Assembly: GCA_964537875.1 (NCBI GenBank)
Contig: CAZIDN010000007.1
Location: 29,688 to 93,687, forward strand
From: JAPKZH01 sp964537875
GTDB taxonomy: Bacteria; Acidobacteriota; Aminicenantia; Aminicenantales; UBA4085
DNA: 64,000 nucleotides
Direction of reading: 5' to 3'
The position numbers were made by a program, and so were the translations under genes. Positions 30,001 to 37,648 of this stretch are shown piece by piece. Under the pieces are notes generated by a model, which was not told where the DNA came from, searched no databases, and saw only the letters and a list, made by a program, of their open reading frames with translations. Within the stretch, counting starts at the first letter, position 1, and each line of letters starts with the position of its first letter.

Positions 30001-30104
30001 TACTGCCCGAACACGGGCTGTAGGGTCAACACCAGGCCTAAACACAGGGCAGCCAAGAAAAAAACCGTCTTCCGAGGGCGTTTTAACATTATCCTTGAAA
30101 TCAT
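27006..30104 (-). CDS. Gluzincin-like protease domain, TolB propeller and outer-membrane beta-barrel in one chain
   Basis: From the ATG at 30104 the product has ~1032 residues. A signal peptide (VFFLAALCLGLVLTLQPVFG) is followed by a metalloprotease-like domain with HELVH in TDHVIGHELVHAFQYDMA (~residue 155). A WD40/TolB-like propeller with repeated SPDGKKI/WSPDGR turns spans ~305-590. The C-terminal ~400 residues read as an Omp85/BamA-like barrel (YGGGGITLFWSDMLG, KGFYGIFPVDFLAFYDVG) ending in Phe. The protein would therefore sit in the outer membrane with its protease and propeller exposed to the periplasm. The start is set by AAAGGAGA 8 bases upstream; the frame is open for 36 more codons without signal character. 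Its promoter carries a palindrome. Confidence 0.85.
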   Translation of the reverse strand: MISRIMLKRPRKTVFFLAALCLGLVLTLQPVFGQYFGRNKVQYEKFDYRVLKTEHFDVYFYPEEEQATKVGARMAERWYKRYARLFNYELRGRQALIMYASHPQFEQTTVLSDIIGEGTGGVTESMKRRIILPFGASLEETDHVIGHELVHAFQYDMAAGPAQQYSGQSMGGLERAPLWVVEGMAEYLSIGPVDSNTAMWMRDVIKKKKMPTIKDLRDPYRYFPYRYGQAVWAYIGGRWGDLVVVKVMKDIVRGADYEKAMERALGINLKKLSEDWQAALKKDYSPYQQTTQPPTATGRLLVKGSEYDPYNVAPVLSPDGKKFVYISSRDLFSLDMFIGDAKTGKTTRRITRTSVDPHFQSIQFINSAGSWDMTGKQFVFGAVSAGKPVLALLDVEGQKISEEIKFPELGEILNPTWSPDGKKIAFSGLAGGYTDLYIYDLETKKLKNMTGDPYGDIHPVWSPDGRTIAFVTERFTTKMDVLNMGGFRLALMDPESGEIKELKTFDAAKSVNPQWSSDSKSLHFISDQNGIPNVYRLAIESGNVTEVTNLYTGVSGITQLSPALSIAAKTNDLLYSVYDDGNFSIYTIEPHDLLAGKAVEVPAGQYSPAVLPPKERSGSEILGLLKNPWFGLPDATKFGFSQYKPKLSLDFATPPQMGVGVDRYGTYGGGGITLFWSDMLGFHNLATMVQVYNRLEDSSFLAQYVNSRNRLNWGAIAYRIPYVYGGYNVYTDYVFNEPAYIEEEVLYRQIYYQIGGFASYPFSQMQRFELSAGLNYIDFNNVVYTRAYSMYDNTLILDEKTKLPSPPGLAMAYASAALVYDSAFFGATAPILGQSYRLEASPTVGSLKFYSLLGDYRRYLMPVKPFTLAFRVMTYGRYGKGSDDQRLYPMFLGYDTLVRGYNYGSFTAQEVDPETKDTFDFNRLWGSRMMVANFELRFPLFGALGIGKGFYGIFPVDFLAFYDVGVAWDSTNSPRLPILSPHGIQKPISSAGFGLRVNLLGYLVLGVNYVWPFDRPLYSKSGYWQFSFYPGF

Positions 30105-30156
30105 GGTCAGGTCTCCTTTCCGCGGCTTGCCGCCCGGAGGGGCAGCCGCAGGTTTA

Positions 30157-30185
30157 AATATAGGTAATCCTATAGGATTTGTCAA
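30157..30185 (-). promoter_or_regulatory. Promoter with a 14-bp operator-like palindrome in the spacer
   Basis: On the minus strand TTGACA (30180-30185) and TATATT (30157-30162) are 17 bp apart. The spacer contains the perfect palindrome AATCCTATAGGATT (30166-30179), abutting the -35 box. A dimeric regulator bound there would block or remodel polymerase. It serves the gene starting at 30104. Confidence 0.65.
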
Positions 30186-30433
30186 TTCTAAGGTGGAGCA
30201 CAAATCTTTCATCCTGGTCTCTTGCCTCTCTTGTATACAAAAAACGTGCCAAGTCAGCCTTCCTGAACGAAGAAAAAGGGAAGGCCCAGACTGTCCTTTG
30301 TTGGTGACAACTGACTGTCCTCAAGGTCATTGCTTGCATATCTTAACCCATAAATTAGACAATTCAAAATCAACTTTTCTTGGCACGGCCATCCCCTTCT
30401 AATCATTAAAGATATGAGGTGATGCGGGCCAAA

Positions 30434-30450
30434 TTCCGCAGATTGCGGAA
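30434..30450 (-). terminator. Hairpin just after the GH3 gene
   Basis: TTCCGCA and TGCGGAA form a perfect 7-bp stem with a 3-base loop, 15 bp past the GH3 stop, inside a weaker outer pairing (GGGC/GCCC). Only three T residues follow on the minus strand, so termination strength is uncertain. The remaining intergenic sequence to 30186 holds a 9-bp inverted repeat (30245-30253 and 30379-30387) and no gene. Confidence 0.3.
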
Positions 30451-30464
30451 GACAGCCCCGGAAT

Positions 30465-33119
30465 TCATCGAATCTCGATCTTTGCGGTCAGGACCTGGTC
30501 AGGCCATTCGGCCGCCTGCCCCTTGAAGCCGGGCTGGATTCCTCCGACGGACACCTCAAACACCCCCGGTTCGACAGCCCTCTTAAGATCCTTGCCAATC
30601 AGCGAAAATTGTTCGGGCCTCAGGCTGAATCTGACGGTTTTCTTTTCTCCGGGGTTCAAGAAAACCCTCTCAAAACCCTGCAGCGCCTTTAGAGGAACCG
30701 GAACGGAAGCTACGACATCCGTGAGGTAAAGTTGGACGACCTCCTCACCCGCCTTGGCTCCTATGTTCTGGACGTCCACGGCGACAGTCACGTCGCGATC
30801 GGCCGTTACGATTTCGGGGACCGCAAGATTCGAATACTCGAATTTCGTGAAGCTCAGCCCGAAGCCGAACGGATAAAGCGGCCGGCCTTGGAAATAGCGG
30901 TAGGTGCGTCCTTTCATCGCATAATCCTTAAAAGGAGGGAGGTCGTTCACGGACCTATAAAATGTGACCGGCAGCCGGCCGCCCGGATTATAGTCGCCGA
31001 ACAAAACGTCGGCGACGGCATACCCGGCTGCCTGGCCGGGGTACCAGGCTTCGATGATAGCGGGGATGTTCTCGCTGGCCCAGTTGACCGCCACGGCGCT
31101 GCCATTCAGAAGGACCAGGACGACCGGCTTGCCGAGCCCGGCGACCGACTTCATGAGGTCCTCCTGGACGGCCGGCAGGTCAAGGGTGAGCCTGTCCCCG
31201 CCCGCAAACCCCTCTACGGGCACATCCATCTCTTCTCCCTCGAGCCGCGGGGACAGGCCCATGGCCAAGATCACGACATCCGCTTTCCCGGCTTTTTCCA
31301 GGGCCTCTTTCTTGTGATCGATGCCGGGCAGCCTCCATAAAAGCCTGATCTGGGCGTCGCCCGCCCGCTCAAAAAATTCAACCTTGATCTTGTAGCGCTT
31401 GCCGCCGAGGAGGTCCACAGGCTTATAGGTTTTTCGAGGATGATGCGTCCCCTCAAAACTGACAAGAAGCTTTTCGTCGAGAAAAATCCGGAATCCGTTG
31501 AACCCTTCGGCGCCGAGCATGTAGATCCCGGACACCGGCGGGACGATCTCCCCTGTCCAGCGCACGCCGAAATTGTCCGGGTCAAAATTTGGGTCCGGCG
31601 CTCCGTCCCACCAGTTGAAATCGAGCCTCTTGTCGATACGCATGAACACCGGCTCTCCCTGAAAATCACGGTTATTGAAATATTCGCCCTTCAGGCCGTT
31701 CACCGGTTTGCCGGCATCAGAGGTGAGGAAAGCCGTGGCCGGCACGACTTCCAGGACCGGCATATTCGCCGCCCATTCGCAGCCCAGAGCGTAAAGGACT
31801 TTCGTCTCAGGACCGACCTTGTCGATGATTCCCTGCAAAAGCGTTTCCGGATTGGACGGTGTCCCGTTATAGTTGCCGAGCAGGACTTCCACATCGGCGG
31901 CGTTCGGCCCGATAACCGCGATCGTCTTCAAAGCCCTGGACAAAGGGAGAATTTCCTTATCGTTCTTTAAAAGAACGATCGATTTTCTGGCGGCTTCGAG
32001 GGCCAGGATCCTATGCGACTTGCTGTCGACGACCGAATAGGGGATCTTCGCGTAGGGCACCATCTCCGGCGGGTCGAACATGCCCAGCTTGAAGCGCGCC
32101 CGGAAAAGCCTTTTGACGGAAACGTCGATCTCTTTCTCTGTGATCCACCCTTTCTTGACGGCCTCCATCAGATTCTTGTACTCGTGGCCGCAGCTGAGAT
32201 CGCATCCGGATTTCACGGCCAGCGCCGCCGCTTCGGCCGAAGTTGCGACGATCTTGTGTCCCGCGGTGATATCGGTGATGGCGCCGCAGTCAGAAACGAC
32301 ATATCCGCTGAAACCCCATTCATTGCGCAGGATGGACGTCAGCAGACGGGAGCTGCCGCAGCATGCTTCGCCCATGTATCTGTTGTAAGCGCACATCACG
32401 GAAAACGCCTTGGCTTCCATGATGCAGGCCTGGAAATGAGGCAGATAGGACTCGAGGAAGTCCCGCTCGTCCGTGACGGCGTCGAAGGAATGACGGTCTG
32501 TCTCGGGCCCGCTGTGGACGACATAATGCTTGGGCGTTGCGACGACCTTCAAATAACGCGGATCCTGGCCTTGCAGACCCTGGATGAAGGCCACGCCGAA
32601 GCGGCCGGTCAAATACGGATCTTCTCCGTACGTCTCCATCCCCCGGCCCCAGCGCGGGTCGCGGAACAGGTTGATGTTCGGCGACCAGAATGTGAGACCC
32701 TGGTAGATCCCGCGCAGGCCCCTCCGGACGAACTCGTGGTGTTTGGCCCTGGCTTCGTCCGAAATTGCCGTCGCCACCCTTTGCATGAGATCGGTATCCC
32801 AAGTTGCGGCCAGCCCGATGGCTTGGGGAAAAACTGTGGCCAGGCCCGCCCGCGCCACGCCGTGCAAGCCTTCGTTCCACCAGTCATATTTTGGAATGTC
32901 GAGCCTGTCGACGGCGGCCGCATCGTTCATCATCTGGGAGACTTTTTCCTCAAGCGTCATCCGCGAGACCAAATCATAGAGCCGTTTTTCAAGGGGGAGT
33001 CCGGGGTCTTTATAAGCCGGCCCAGGACTCATCTTTTTCGCGCACCGGCTGCCGCCAACGACAAAGAAAACAGCGATCAAAAGAGGGGAGAAAAGTTTCC
33101 AATGACGGCGCACGTCCAT
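30465..33119 (-). CDS. GH3 beta-glucosidase/xylosidase with PA14 insert, exported
   Basis: The 884-residue product has an N-terminal hydrophobic segment with SRC after it (possible lipoprotein). The GH3 N-terminal barrel includes LTFWSPNINLFRDPRWGRG, KHYVVHSGPETDRHSFDA and the nucleophile Asp in GYVVSDCGAITDI (~residue 275). The alpha/beta sandwich is interrupted by a PA14-type domain (~470-600, GLKGEYFNNRDFQGEP...). The chain ends with the GH3 fibronectin-III-like domain (EVVQLYLTD...). The insert is known from GH3 enzymes such as KamBgl1 and shapes the active-site entrance. The product likely trims beta-linked gluco- or xylo-oligosaccharides. AAGGAGGG precedes the ATG. Confidence 0.92.
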   Translation of the reverse strand: MDVRRHWKLFSPLLIAVFFVVGGSRCAKKMSPGPAYKDPGLPLEKRLYDLVSRMTLEEKVSQMMNDAAAVDRLDIPKYDWWNEGLHGVARAGLATVFPQAIGLAATWDTDLMQRVATAISDEARAKHHEFVRRGLRGIYQGLTFWSPNINLFRDPRWGRGMETYGEDPYLTGRFGVAFIQGLQGQDPRYLKVVATPKHYVVHSGPETDRHSFDAVTDERDFLESYLPHFQACIMEAKAFSVMCAYNRYMGEACCGSSRLLTSILRNEWGFSGYVVSDCGAITDITAGHKIVATSAEAAALAVKSGCDLSCGHEYKNLMEAVKKGWITEKEIDVSVKRLFRARFKLGMFDPPEMVPYAKIPYSVVDSKSHRILALEAARKSIVLLKNDKEILPLSRALKTIAVIGPNAADVEVLLGNYNGTPSNPETLLQGIIDKVGPETKVLYALGCEWAANMPVLEVVPATAFLTSDAGKPVNGLKGEYFNNRDFQGEPVFMRIDKRLDFNWWDGAPDPNFDPDNFGVRWTGEIVPPVSGIYMLGAEGFNGFRIFLDEKLLVSFEGTHHPRKTYKPVDLLGGKRYKIKVEFFERAGDAQIRLLWRLPGIDHKKEALEKAGKADVVILAMGLSPRLEGEEMDVPVEGFAGGDRLTLDLPAVQEDLMKSVAGLGKPVVLVLLNGSAVAVNWASENIPAIIEAWYPGQAAGYAVADVLFGDYNPGGRLPVTFYRSVNDLPPFKDYAMKGRTYRYFQGRPLYPFGFGLSFTKFEYSNLAVPEIVTADRDVTVAVDVQNIGAKAGEEVVQLYLTDVVASVPVPLKALQGFERVFLNPGEKKTVRFSLRPEQFSLIGKDLKRAVEPGVFEVSVGGIQPGFKGQAAEWPDQVLTAKIEIR

Positions 33120-33148
33120 AAGGCCCTCCTTGAAATTGGGACGGTTAT

Positions 33149-33295
33149 CTACTCCGACGACATCGTTTCAGAAAAGAGGGCCGTCCCTTTGATTGACTTT
33201 TTTGATCTGCCCTGCATGGCTTCGATGGGGACGATGTTCATCTCGATCCGTTCCTTGCCCCGGATGATGGTCAAGACGAGCGGCTTCCGGGGAAA
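33149..33295 (-). pseudogene. Possible remnant of a PDZ-like coding sequence after the GGT stop
   Basis: Directly after the TGA of the gamma-glutamyltransferase gene, the same frame stays open for 48 codons and reads KPLVLTIIRGKERIEMNIVP, which resembles the last strands of a PDZ domain. It ends at TAG 33149. No start codon with a ribosome site leads into it. Possible origins are a fossil of a lost gene or a former C-terminal extension. Chance is not excluded. Confidence 0.25.
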
Positions 33296-35143
33296 TCACC
33301 AGGCGATCCCGTAATCATCGCCGAAATTGCTCGAGCCTCCCCAGAACGTGCCGTGCTTCCAGTCGAAAAAGATGGCGTTGATCGGACCGGAGGTGTATTT
33401 TTTGACATCGAGGGCATAGCCCATGGCTTTAAGCTTTTCCCGGACATCCGGCGGGACTTTCTCGTTGATCTCGAGCTTTCCCGGAATGGGCCTATGGTCA
33501 TCAAAAGAGTTTCTCATCTGGTAGCTCGTGATGTTTGGCGCTTCGCAGGCCTCCTGGACATTCATCCCCCACTCCACGACATCCAGGAAAAACTGAAGCA
33601 GGTTCTGGTCCTGGGTATCCCCTCCCTGGACGGCGAAGGAAAGGAAGGGCTTCCCGTCCTTGAGGGCGAGACCGGGGGTAAGCGTGGCCCTCGGCCTTTT
33701 TCCGGGTGCGATGACGTTGAAAGGATTCTCCGCTTCGGCCAAGACAAAGCTTTGGGCGCGCTGGCTCTGGCCGATCCCCGTCCTTCCCGCGATCACGGCC
33801 GGGACCCAGCCGCCGCTGGGGGTGACAGACACGACCCAGCCCTTTTCATCGGCCGCTTGGATGGATGTCGTGCCTCCCCAGAAACTTTCTTCCTTGGCGG
33901 CCGTCTCTTTTTCCGAGGGCGGCCACTTCTCCAAATATCTAAGGAACGGATTCTTTTTGCCTTCGTAAGGATACGGGTCGCCGGGTTTTGTTCCCGGATC
34001 GTTCCGGCTCCAATTGATGAGCTTCATTCGCTCCTTGGCATAGGCTTTGGACAAAAGGCCTCTGATCGGTTCCTCGGGAGGAAAATAGGGATCTCCGTAA
34101 TAAAAATCGCGGTCGGCGAAGGCCAAGTTCATGACCTGATAAAGCGCGTGGATGTAGCTGGCGCTGTTGAAACCCATGGATTCGAGATCCAGGTTCTCCA
34201 GCATGTTCAGCGCCTGGAGCATCACCGGTCCCTGGACCCAGGAATTCAGCTTGTATACGTCGATCCCTTTGTACCTTCCCATCACCGGTTCTTCGATATA
34301 GACCTTCCATTTGGCCAGGTCTTCCATGGTGATGAGACCGCCCTGTTCTTTGGAGCCGCGGACGAATTCTCGGGCAATGTCGCCCTTGTAGAAGCGGTCA
34401 TAGGCGGCTAAAAGGGCTTCCTTCCGGTTTTTTCCCTTGGCCAATGCCTCCTGCTCGGCGCTGACCAATTTTTTCAAGGTCTCCAAAAGGTCCGGCTGGC
34501 GGAAAATCTCGCCCGGCAAGGGAGCTTCATGGTTCTCGCCCAGATGAGGGAGCATGACCTCTTTGGAATAGGGCCACTGCTTGATCTTTTCCTTGTCTTT
34601 TTCAATCCTGTCGGCCGTGTCTTTCTCCATCGGATAGCCCTCTGCCATCTGCATGGCGGGAGCGAGCACATCTTTAAGGCTCATTGTTCCGTATTCGGCC
34701 AGCATCGTGATCAGGCCGCCGGGCGTGCCCGGAGTCACCGCAGACAGCGGGCCGGTCGCCGGCGGATAATTCATCCCCTTGGATCTATAGAACTCGGGCG
34801 TCGCCCCGGTCGGGGCCACGCCCAGGGCGTTGATGGCTATTACCTTCTTTGTCCCGGGATTGTAGATGAGGGCTTGGGTCTCCCCTCCCCAGCTCAAGAC
34901 GTCCCACATTGTGCAGACGGCGCCGAGCATGGCGCAGGCAGCGTCGACGGCGTTCCCGCCTTTGGCGAACATCATGGCGCCTGCCGTAGCGGCAATCGGC
35001 TTCCCGGTGATCGCCATCCAGTGCTTTCCGTGGAGCACCGGCTTTTCCGTCCGCTCAGGATACATCGAATTCGCTCCGATCACGATCATCAAAGCCAATA
35101 AGAGAACACATCTTCGACCCCTTGACAAGCCTTTTGTAAGCAT
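33296..35143 (-). CDS. Gamma-glutamyltransferase-family protein, secreted
   Basis: The 615-residue product has a signal-like N-terminus (CVLLLALMIVIGANSMYP) and the Ntn-hydrolase fold of gamma-glutamyltranspeptidases. The large-subunit start is GKHWMAITGKPIAATAGAMM. The self-cleavage site is the second Thr of FWGGTTSIQAADEKGWVVS (~residue 424). The small subunit has RAQSFVLAEAENPFNVIAPG and RPRATLTPGLALKDGKPFLS. The classical TTH at the processing site reads TTS here. These enzymes hydrolyse or transfer gamma-glutamyl groups, for example from glutathione, or open beta-lactam side chains. GGGAGGT stands 7 bases before the ATG. R2 copy 1 lies between this gene and the S9 peptidase. Confidence 0.85.
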   Translation of the reverse strand: MLTKGLSRGRRCVLLLALMIVIGANSMYPERTEKPVLHGKHWMAITGKPIAATAGAMMFAKGGNAVDAACAMLGAVCTMWDVLSWGGETQALIYNPGTKKVIAINALGVAPTGATPEFYRSKGMNYPPATGPLSAVTPGTPGGLITMLAEYGTMSLKDVLAPAMQMAEGYPMEKDTADRIEKDKEKIKQWPYSKEVMLPHLGENHEAPLPGEIFRQPDLLETLKKLVSAEQEALAKGKNRKEALLAAYDRFYKGDIAREFVRGSKEQGGLITMEDLAKWKVYIEEPVMGRYKGIDVYKLNSWVQGPVMLQALNMLENLDLESMGFNSASYIHALYQVMNLAFADRDFYYGDPYFPPEEPIRGLLSKAYAKERMKLINWSRNDPGTKPGDPYPYEGKKNPFLRYLEKWPPSEKETAAKEESFWGGTTSIQAADEKGWVVSVTPSGGWVPAVIAGRTGIGQSQRAQSFVLAEAENPFNVIAPGKRPRATLTPGLALKDGKPFLSFAVQGGDTQDQNLLQFFLDVVEWGMNVQEACEAPNITSYQMRNSFDDHRPIPGKLEINEKVPPDVREKLKAMGYALDVKKYTSGPINAIFFDWKHGTFWGGSSNFGDDYGIAW

Positions 35144-35224
35144 CGCATTTACCTCCCTAGAATATTCCAGCTCACCAATAATCGTTTTATCATCACGAGT
35201 ATCTCCGGCCTAAATGGAAATTTG

Positions 35225-35477
35225 GATGGGTTGTCGGAATGGCAGAAGCGACCATAGAGGGTTTAGCCTTCGCGAACCGCCTTTCGAGGGTACCCGCTTG
35301 TTCGGGCGCCGAGAATGTATGAGCTTCAGCGAAAAAGGGCAGTCGCCACAATGAGGACAAGGACACTCTTGATGCAGCTCTGTTTAATCATGCGAGAAAC
35401 GCAGGCGCCGAGAAAGGCGCGGTGAGCGAACGGCGTTAAAAACCCGAAAGGGAGCAAGGTCATTCCGACAACCCATC
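35225..35477 (-). repeat. R2 structured repeat, copy 1
   Basis: Perfect 17-bp outer arms (35225-35241 and 35461-35477) enclose a core shared with 62876-63117 and 63695-63915. Read on the minus strand the core includes GCTCCC, GGTTTTTAACGCCGTTC, TACCCTCGAA and GGCTAAACCC. Inner pairing: GGGTTT/AAACCC (35259-35264 and 35440-35445), and TTCGC...CCGC with GCGG...GCGAA (35269-35280 and 35419-35430). The element starts at the base after the stop codon of the S9 peptidase gene. Its middle ~110 bp is variable. Confidence 0.85.
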
Positions 35478-37505
35478 TCACTTCTTAACCCTGCTCTTCT
35501 CGAACCAGGCCATGAGGTAGGCCTGCTGGAGAAGCCGGTGCGACGGCCGCCTCCAGCCGTGAAATTCCTCGGGCATCCGGACGAGGAGGGTGTCTTTCTT
35601 CAACATTTTGAGGGCGCGGTAGAACTCCTCGCTCTGGCTGATCGGCGTCCGCAGGTCGGCCTCCCCCGTCATGACCATGGTCGGCGTGGTCACGTTGGCC
35701 ACATAGTTGAGCGGCGAGCGCGCCGCATATTCCAGCGGATCTTCCCAGGGATATTTTTTGAACTGCTTGTACCAACTCGGGCCGTCCGTGATGCCCACGA
35801 AGGAATGCCAGTTGATCACCGGCCGCATGGAAACCGCGGCCCGGAAGCGGTTGGTGTGGCCGACGATCCAGGCCGTCAGCACGCCGCCGCCGCTCCCGCC
35901 GCAGACGAATAAATTATCCTTGTCAATAAAACCCTTGGCCAGGGCCGCATCGACGCCGGCCATCAGATCATCGTAATCTTTGCCGGGATAGGAGTATTGA
36001 ATGCCATTCACGAAATCCTGGCCGTAGCCCGTGCTTCCCCTGGGATTCATGAACAGCACCGCATACCCGTTCGCGGCGAAGTTCTGCCAATCCCAATTGA
36101 AGGCCACCGAATACATCGACCAGGGGCCGCCGTGGATATAGAGCAGCATGGGATATTTTTTGGCCGGGTCGAATTCGGCCGGCTTGATCAACCACCCCTG
36201 GAGGTCAAGGCCGTCCGGCGCCTTGAACCTTAGCTCCTCGACGTCGCCGAGCTTGACGTCCGTCAGGATATCGGTATTGACGTCCACGAGTTCTTTGACG
36301 GCATCGGGCTTCATCATCTGAAAAGCGACAAGACAGCCCGGCCGGTTGGAGGTCGTGAGGATGGCCGCCGCCTGGCCGTTTCTGGCTGTGGAAACACCCG
36401 ACAGGACATGGGCGCCTTTCGTGATTTTCTTGACGGGGCTGGCCAGTCCGGCAAAATAAAGATTGGCCTCGCCGCTCGAATCCATCTGGTAATAGACGCC
36501 GGAATTGTCCGGGGCCCAGAAGACATTGGATGGCGAGCTCGGCAGATTCCCGGCCAGAAGCCGCTTGGCCCCGCCGCTTGAATCCATGAGATAGAGGCTC
36601 GAAAGATGGCTCGTGTAATTCTTCTCGTCATAGCCGGTGTAGGCGACCCATTTCCCGTCCGGGGAGAGGCGCGGGCTTCCATCCGGACCTTTGCGGTCGG
36701 TCAAGGCCTTGATCTCCAGAGTTTTGAGGTCGACGGCATAGATCTCGGAATCGCCGAACTGGTATTCGGCATCCGGCTTCCGGATGGCGCTGAAATAAAT
36801 GACCTTTCCGTCGGCCAACCATTGGGGATCATTATGCGAATAGTCGCCTGATGTGACCTGCTTGGGCGTCCCTCCCAGCTCGGCATCAATGATAAAGACA
36901 TGGGTATATCCCTTGGGAAGCCATCCCCGTCCATCGGCGCGCCAGGCAAGCCGGTCTACGAGCACGGCCGGCGCTGCCCACTTCGCGCCCTCAGGCCGCT
37001 TGGGAAGCTTGACGTTGAGGATCGGCTTATCGTCCGGAACAAACGCGGTGAAGGCCAGCCTCTTGCCGTCGGGGGACCAGACAAGGCCGGCCGGGGCCCG
37101 TTCCAAGTGGGTGAGCTGGGCCACTTCGCCCGTGTCGAGCCACATGACATGGATCTGGGTCGTTTCGTCGCGTTCCGAAAGAAAGGCGATCTTCTTCCCG
37201 TCCGGCGACCAGACCGGCGAAGAATCGCGCCAGTTGCCGCGGGTCAGCTCCCGGACTCGCTTCCCTTCGATGTCGGCGATCCACAGATTGCTCCGCGATT
37301 GATCGTTGATCTTATCGATCCAGCCCCTGGTGAAGATGATGCTTTTGCCGTCGGGCGAAATCTGGGGGCTGCCGACCGATTCCATTTCAAAATAGGTCTC
37401 GGTCTCGAGCAGCTTATAGTTCTTCTGAGCGGCCGGGGACATTCCCAGCAGAAGAAAAACGGTCGCCAGGCACAGAATGAAAGACCGGAAAAAGTTTTTT
37501 TTCAT
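35478..37505 (-). CDS. S9-family prolyl oligopeptidase-like peptidase, secreted
   Basis: The ~675-residue product has a signal peptide (FIRS-type start; FILCLATVFLLLGMSPAAQ), an N-terminal seven-blade propeller (SPDGK turns over ~40-400) and a C-terminal alpha/beta-hydrolase domain. The Ser nucleophile is in LFVCGGSGGGVLTAW (~residue 537), Asp in MTGEADLRTPISQSEEF and His in EEFHGWRRPSHR. This is the acylaminoacyl-peptidase/dipeptidyl-peptidase group, which trims short peptides, probably in the periplasm. Two start codons each have a strong ribosome site: ATG 37520 (AGGAGG) and ATG 37505 (GGAGG); the second gives a cleaner signal peptide. R2 copy 1 follows the stop with no gap. Confidence 0.9.
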   Translation of the reverse strand: MKKNFFRSFILCLATVFLLLGMSPAAQKNYKLLETETYFEMESVGSPQISPDGKSIIFTRGWIDKINDQSRSNLWIADIEGKRVRELTRGNWRDSSPVWSPDGKKIAFLSERDETTQIHVMWLDTGEVAQLTHLERAPAGLVWSPDGKRLAFTAFVPDDKPILNVKLPKRPEGAKWAAPAVLVDRLAWRADGRGWLPKGYTHVFIIDAELGGTPKQVTSGDYSHNDPQWLADGKVIYFSAIRKPDAEYQFGDSEIYAVDLKTLEIKALTDRKGPDGSPRLSPDGKWVAYTGYDEKNYTSHLSSLYLMDSSGGAKRLLAGNLPSSPSNVFWAPDNSGVYYQMDSSGEANLYFAGLASPVKKITKGAHVLSGVSTARNGQAAAILTTSNRPGCLVAFQMMKPDAVKELVDVNTDILTDVKLGDVEELRFKAPDGLDLQGWLIKPAEFDPAKKYPMLLYIHGGPWSMYSVAFNWDWQNFAANGYAVLFMNPRGSTGYGQDFVNGIQYSYPGKDYDDLMAGVDAALAKGFIDKDNLFVCGGSGGGVLTAWIVGHTNRFRAAVSMRPVINWHSFVGITDGPSWYKQFKKYPWEDPLEYAARSPLNYVANVTTPTMVMTGEADLRTPISQSEEFYRALKMLKKDTLLVRMPEEFHGWRRPSHRLLQQAYLMAWFEKSRVKK

Positions 37506-37542
37506 ATGATCCTCCGACATTTTAGATCCTCCTGAAAAAAAT

Positions 37543-37618
37543 GGGGATAGATACTTGATTCGGGAAGCACGTACCTGTCCCTATTTTTTGTCCTCATTTT
37601 TGTGTGTCCCCATTTTTG
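37543..37618 (-). repeat. REP-like palindrome with decayed tandem units
   Basis: GGGGATAGATAC (37543-37554) can pair with GTACCTGTCCCT (37571-37582). The minus strand then repeats an AAAAATGGGGACA-like unit three times (ending at 37590, 37602 and 37618) with small changes. The palindrome at 59999-60040 has the same end sequence. It lies between the transporter gene and the S9 peptidase. Confidence 0.5.
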
Positions 37619-37648
37619 TATACCCGTTTTTTCAGCTTCTTTTTAGCA

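Noticed and set aside
32013..33314. 433-codon open frame on the plus strand
   Set aside because: Antisense shadow of the GH3 gene.
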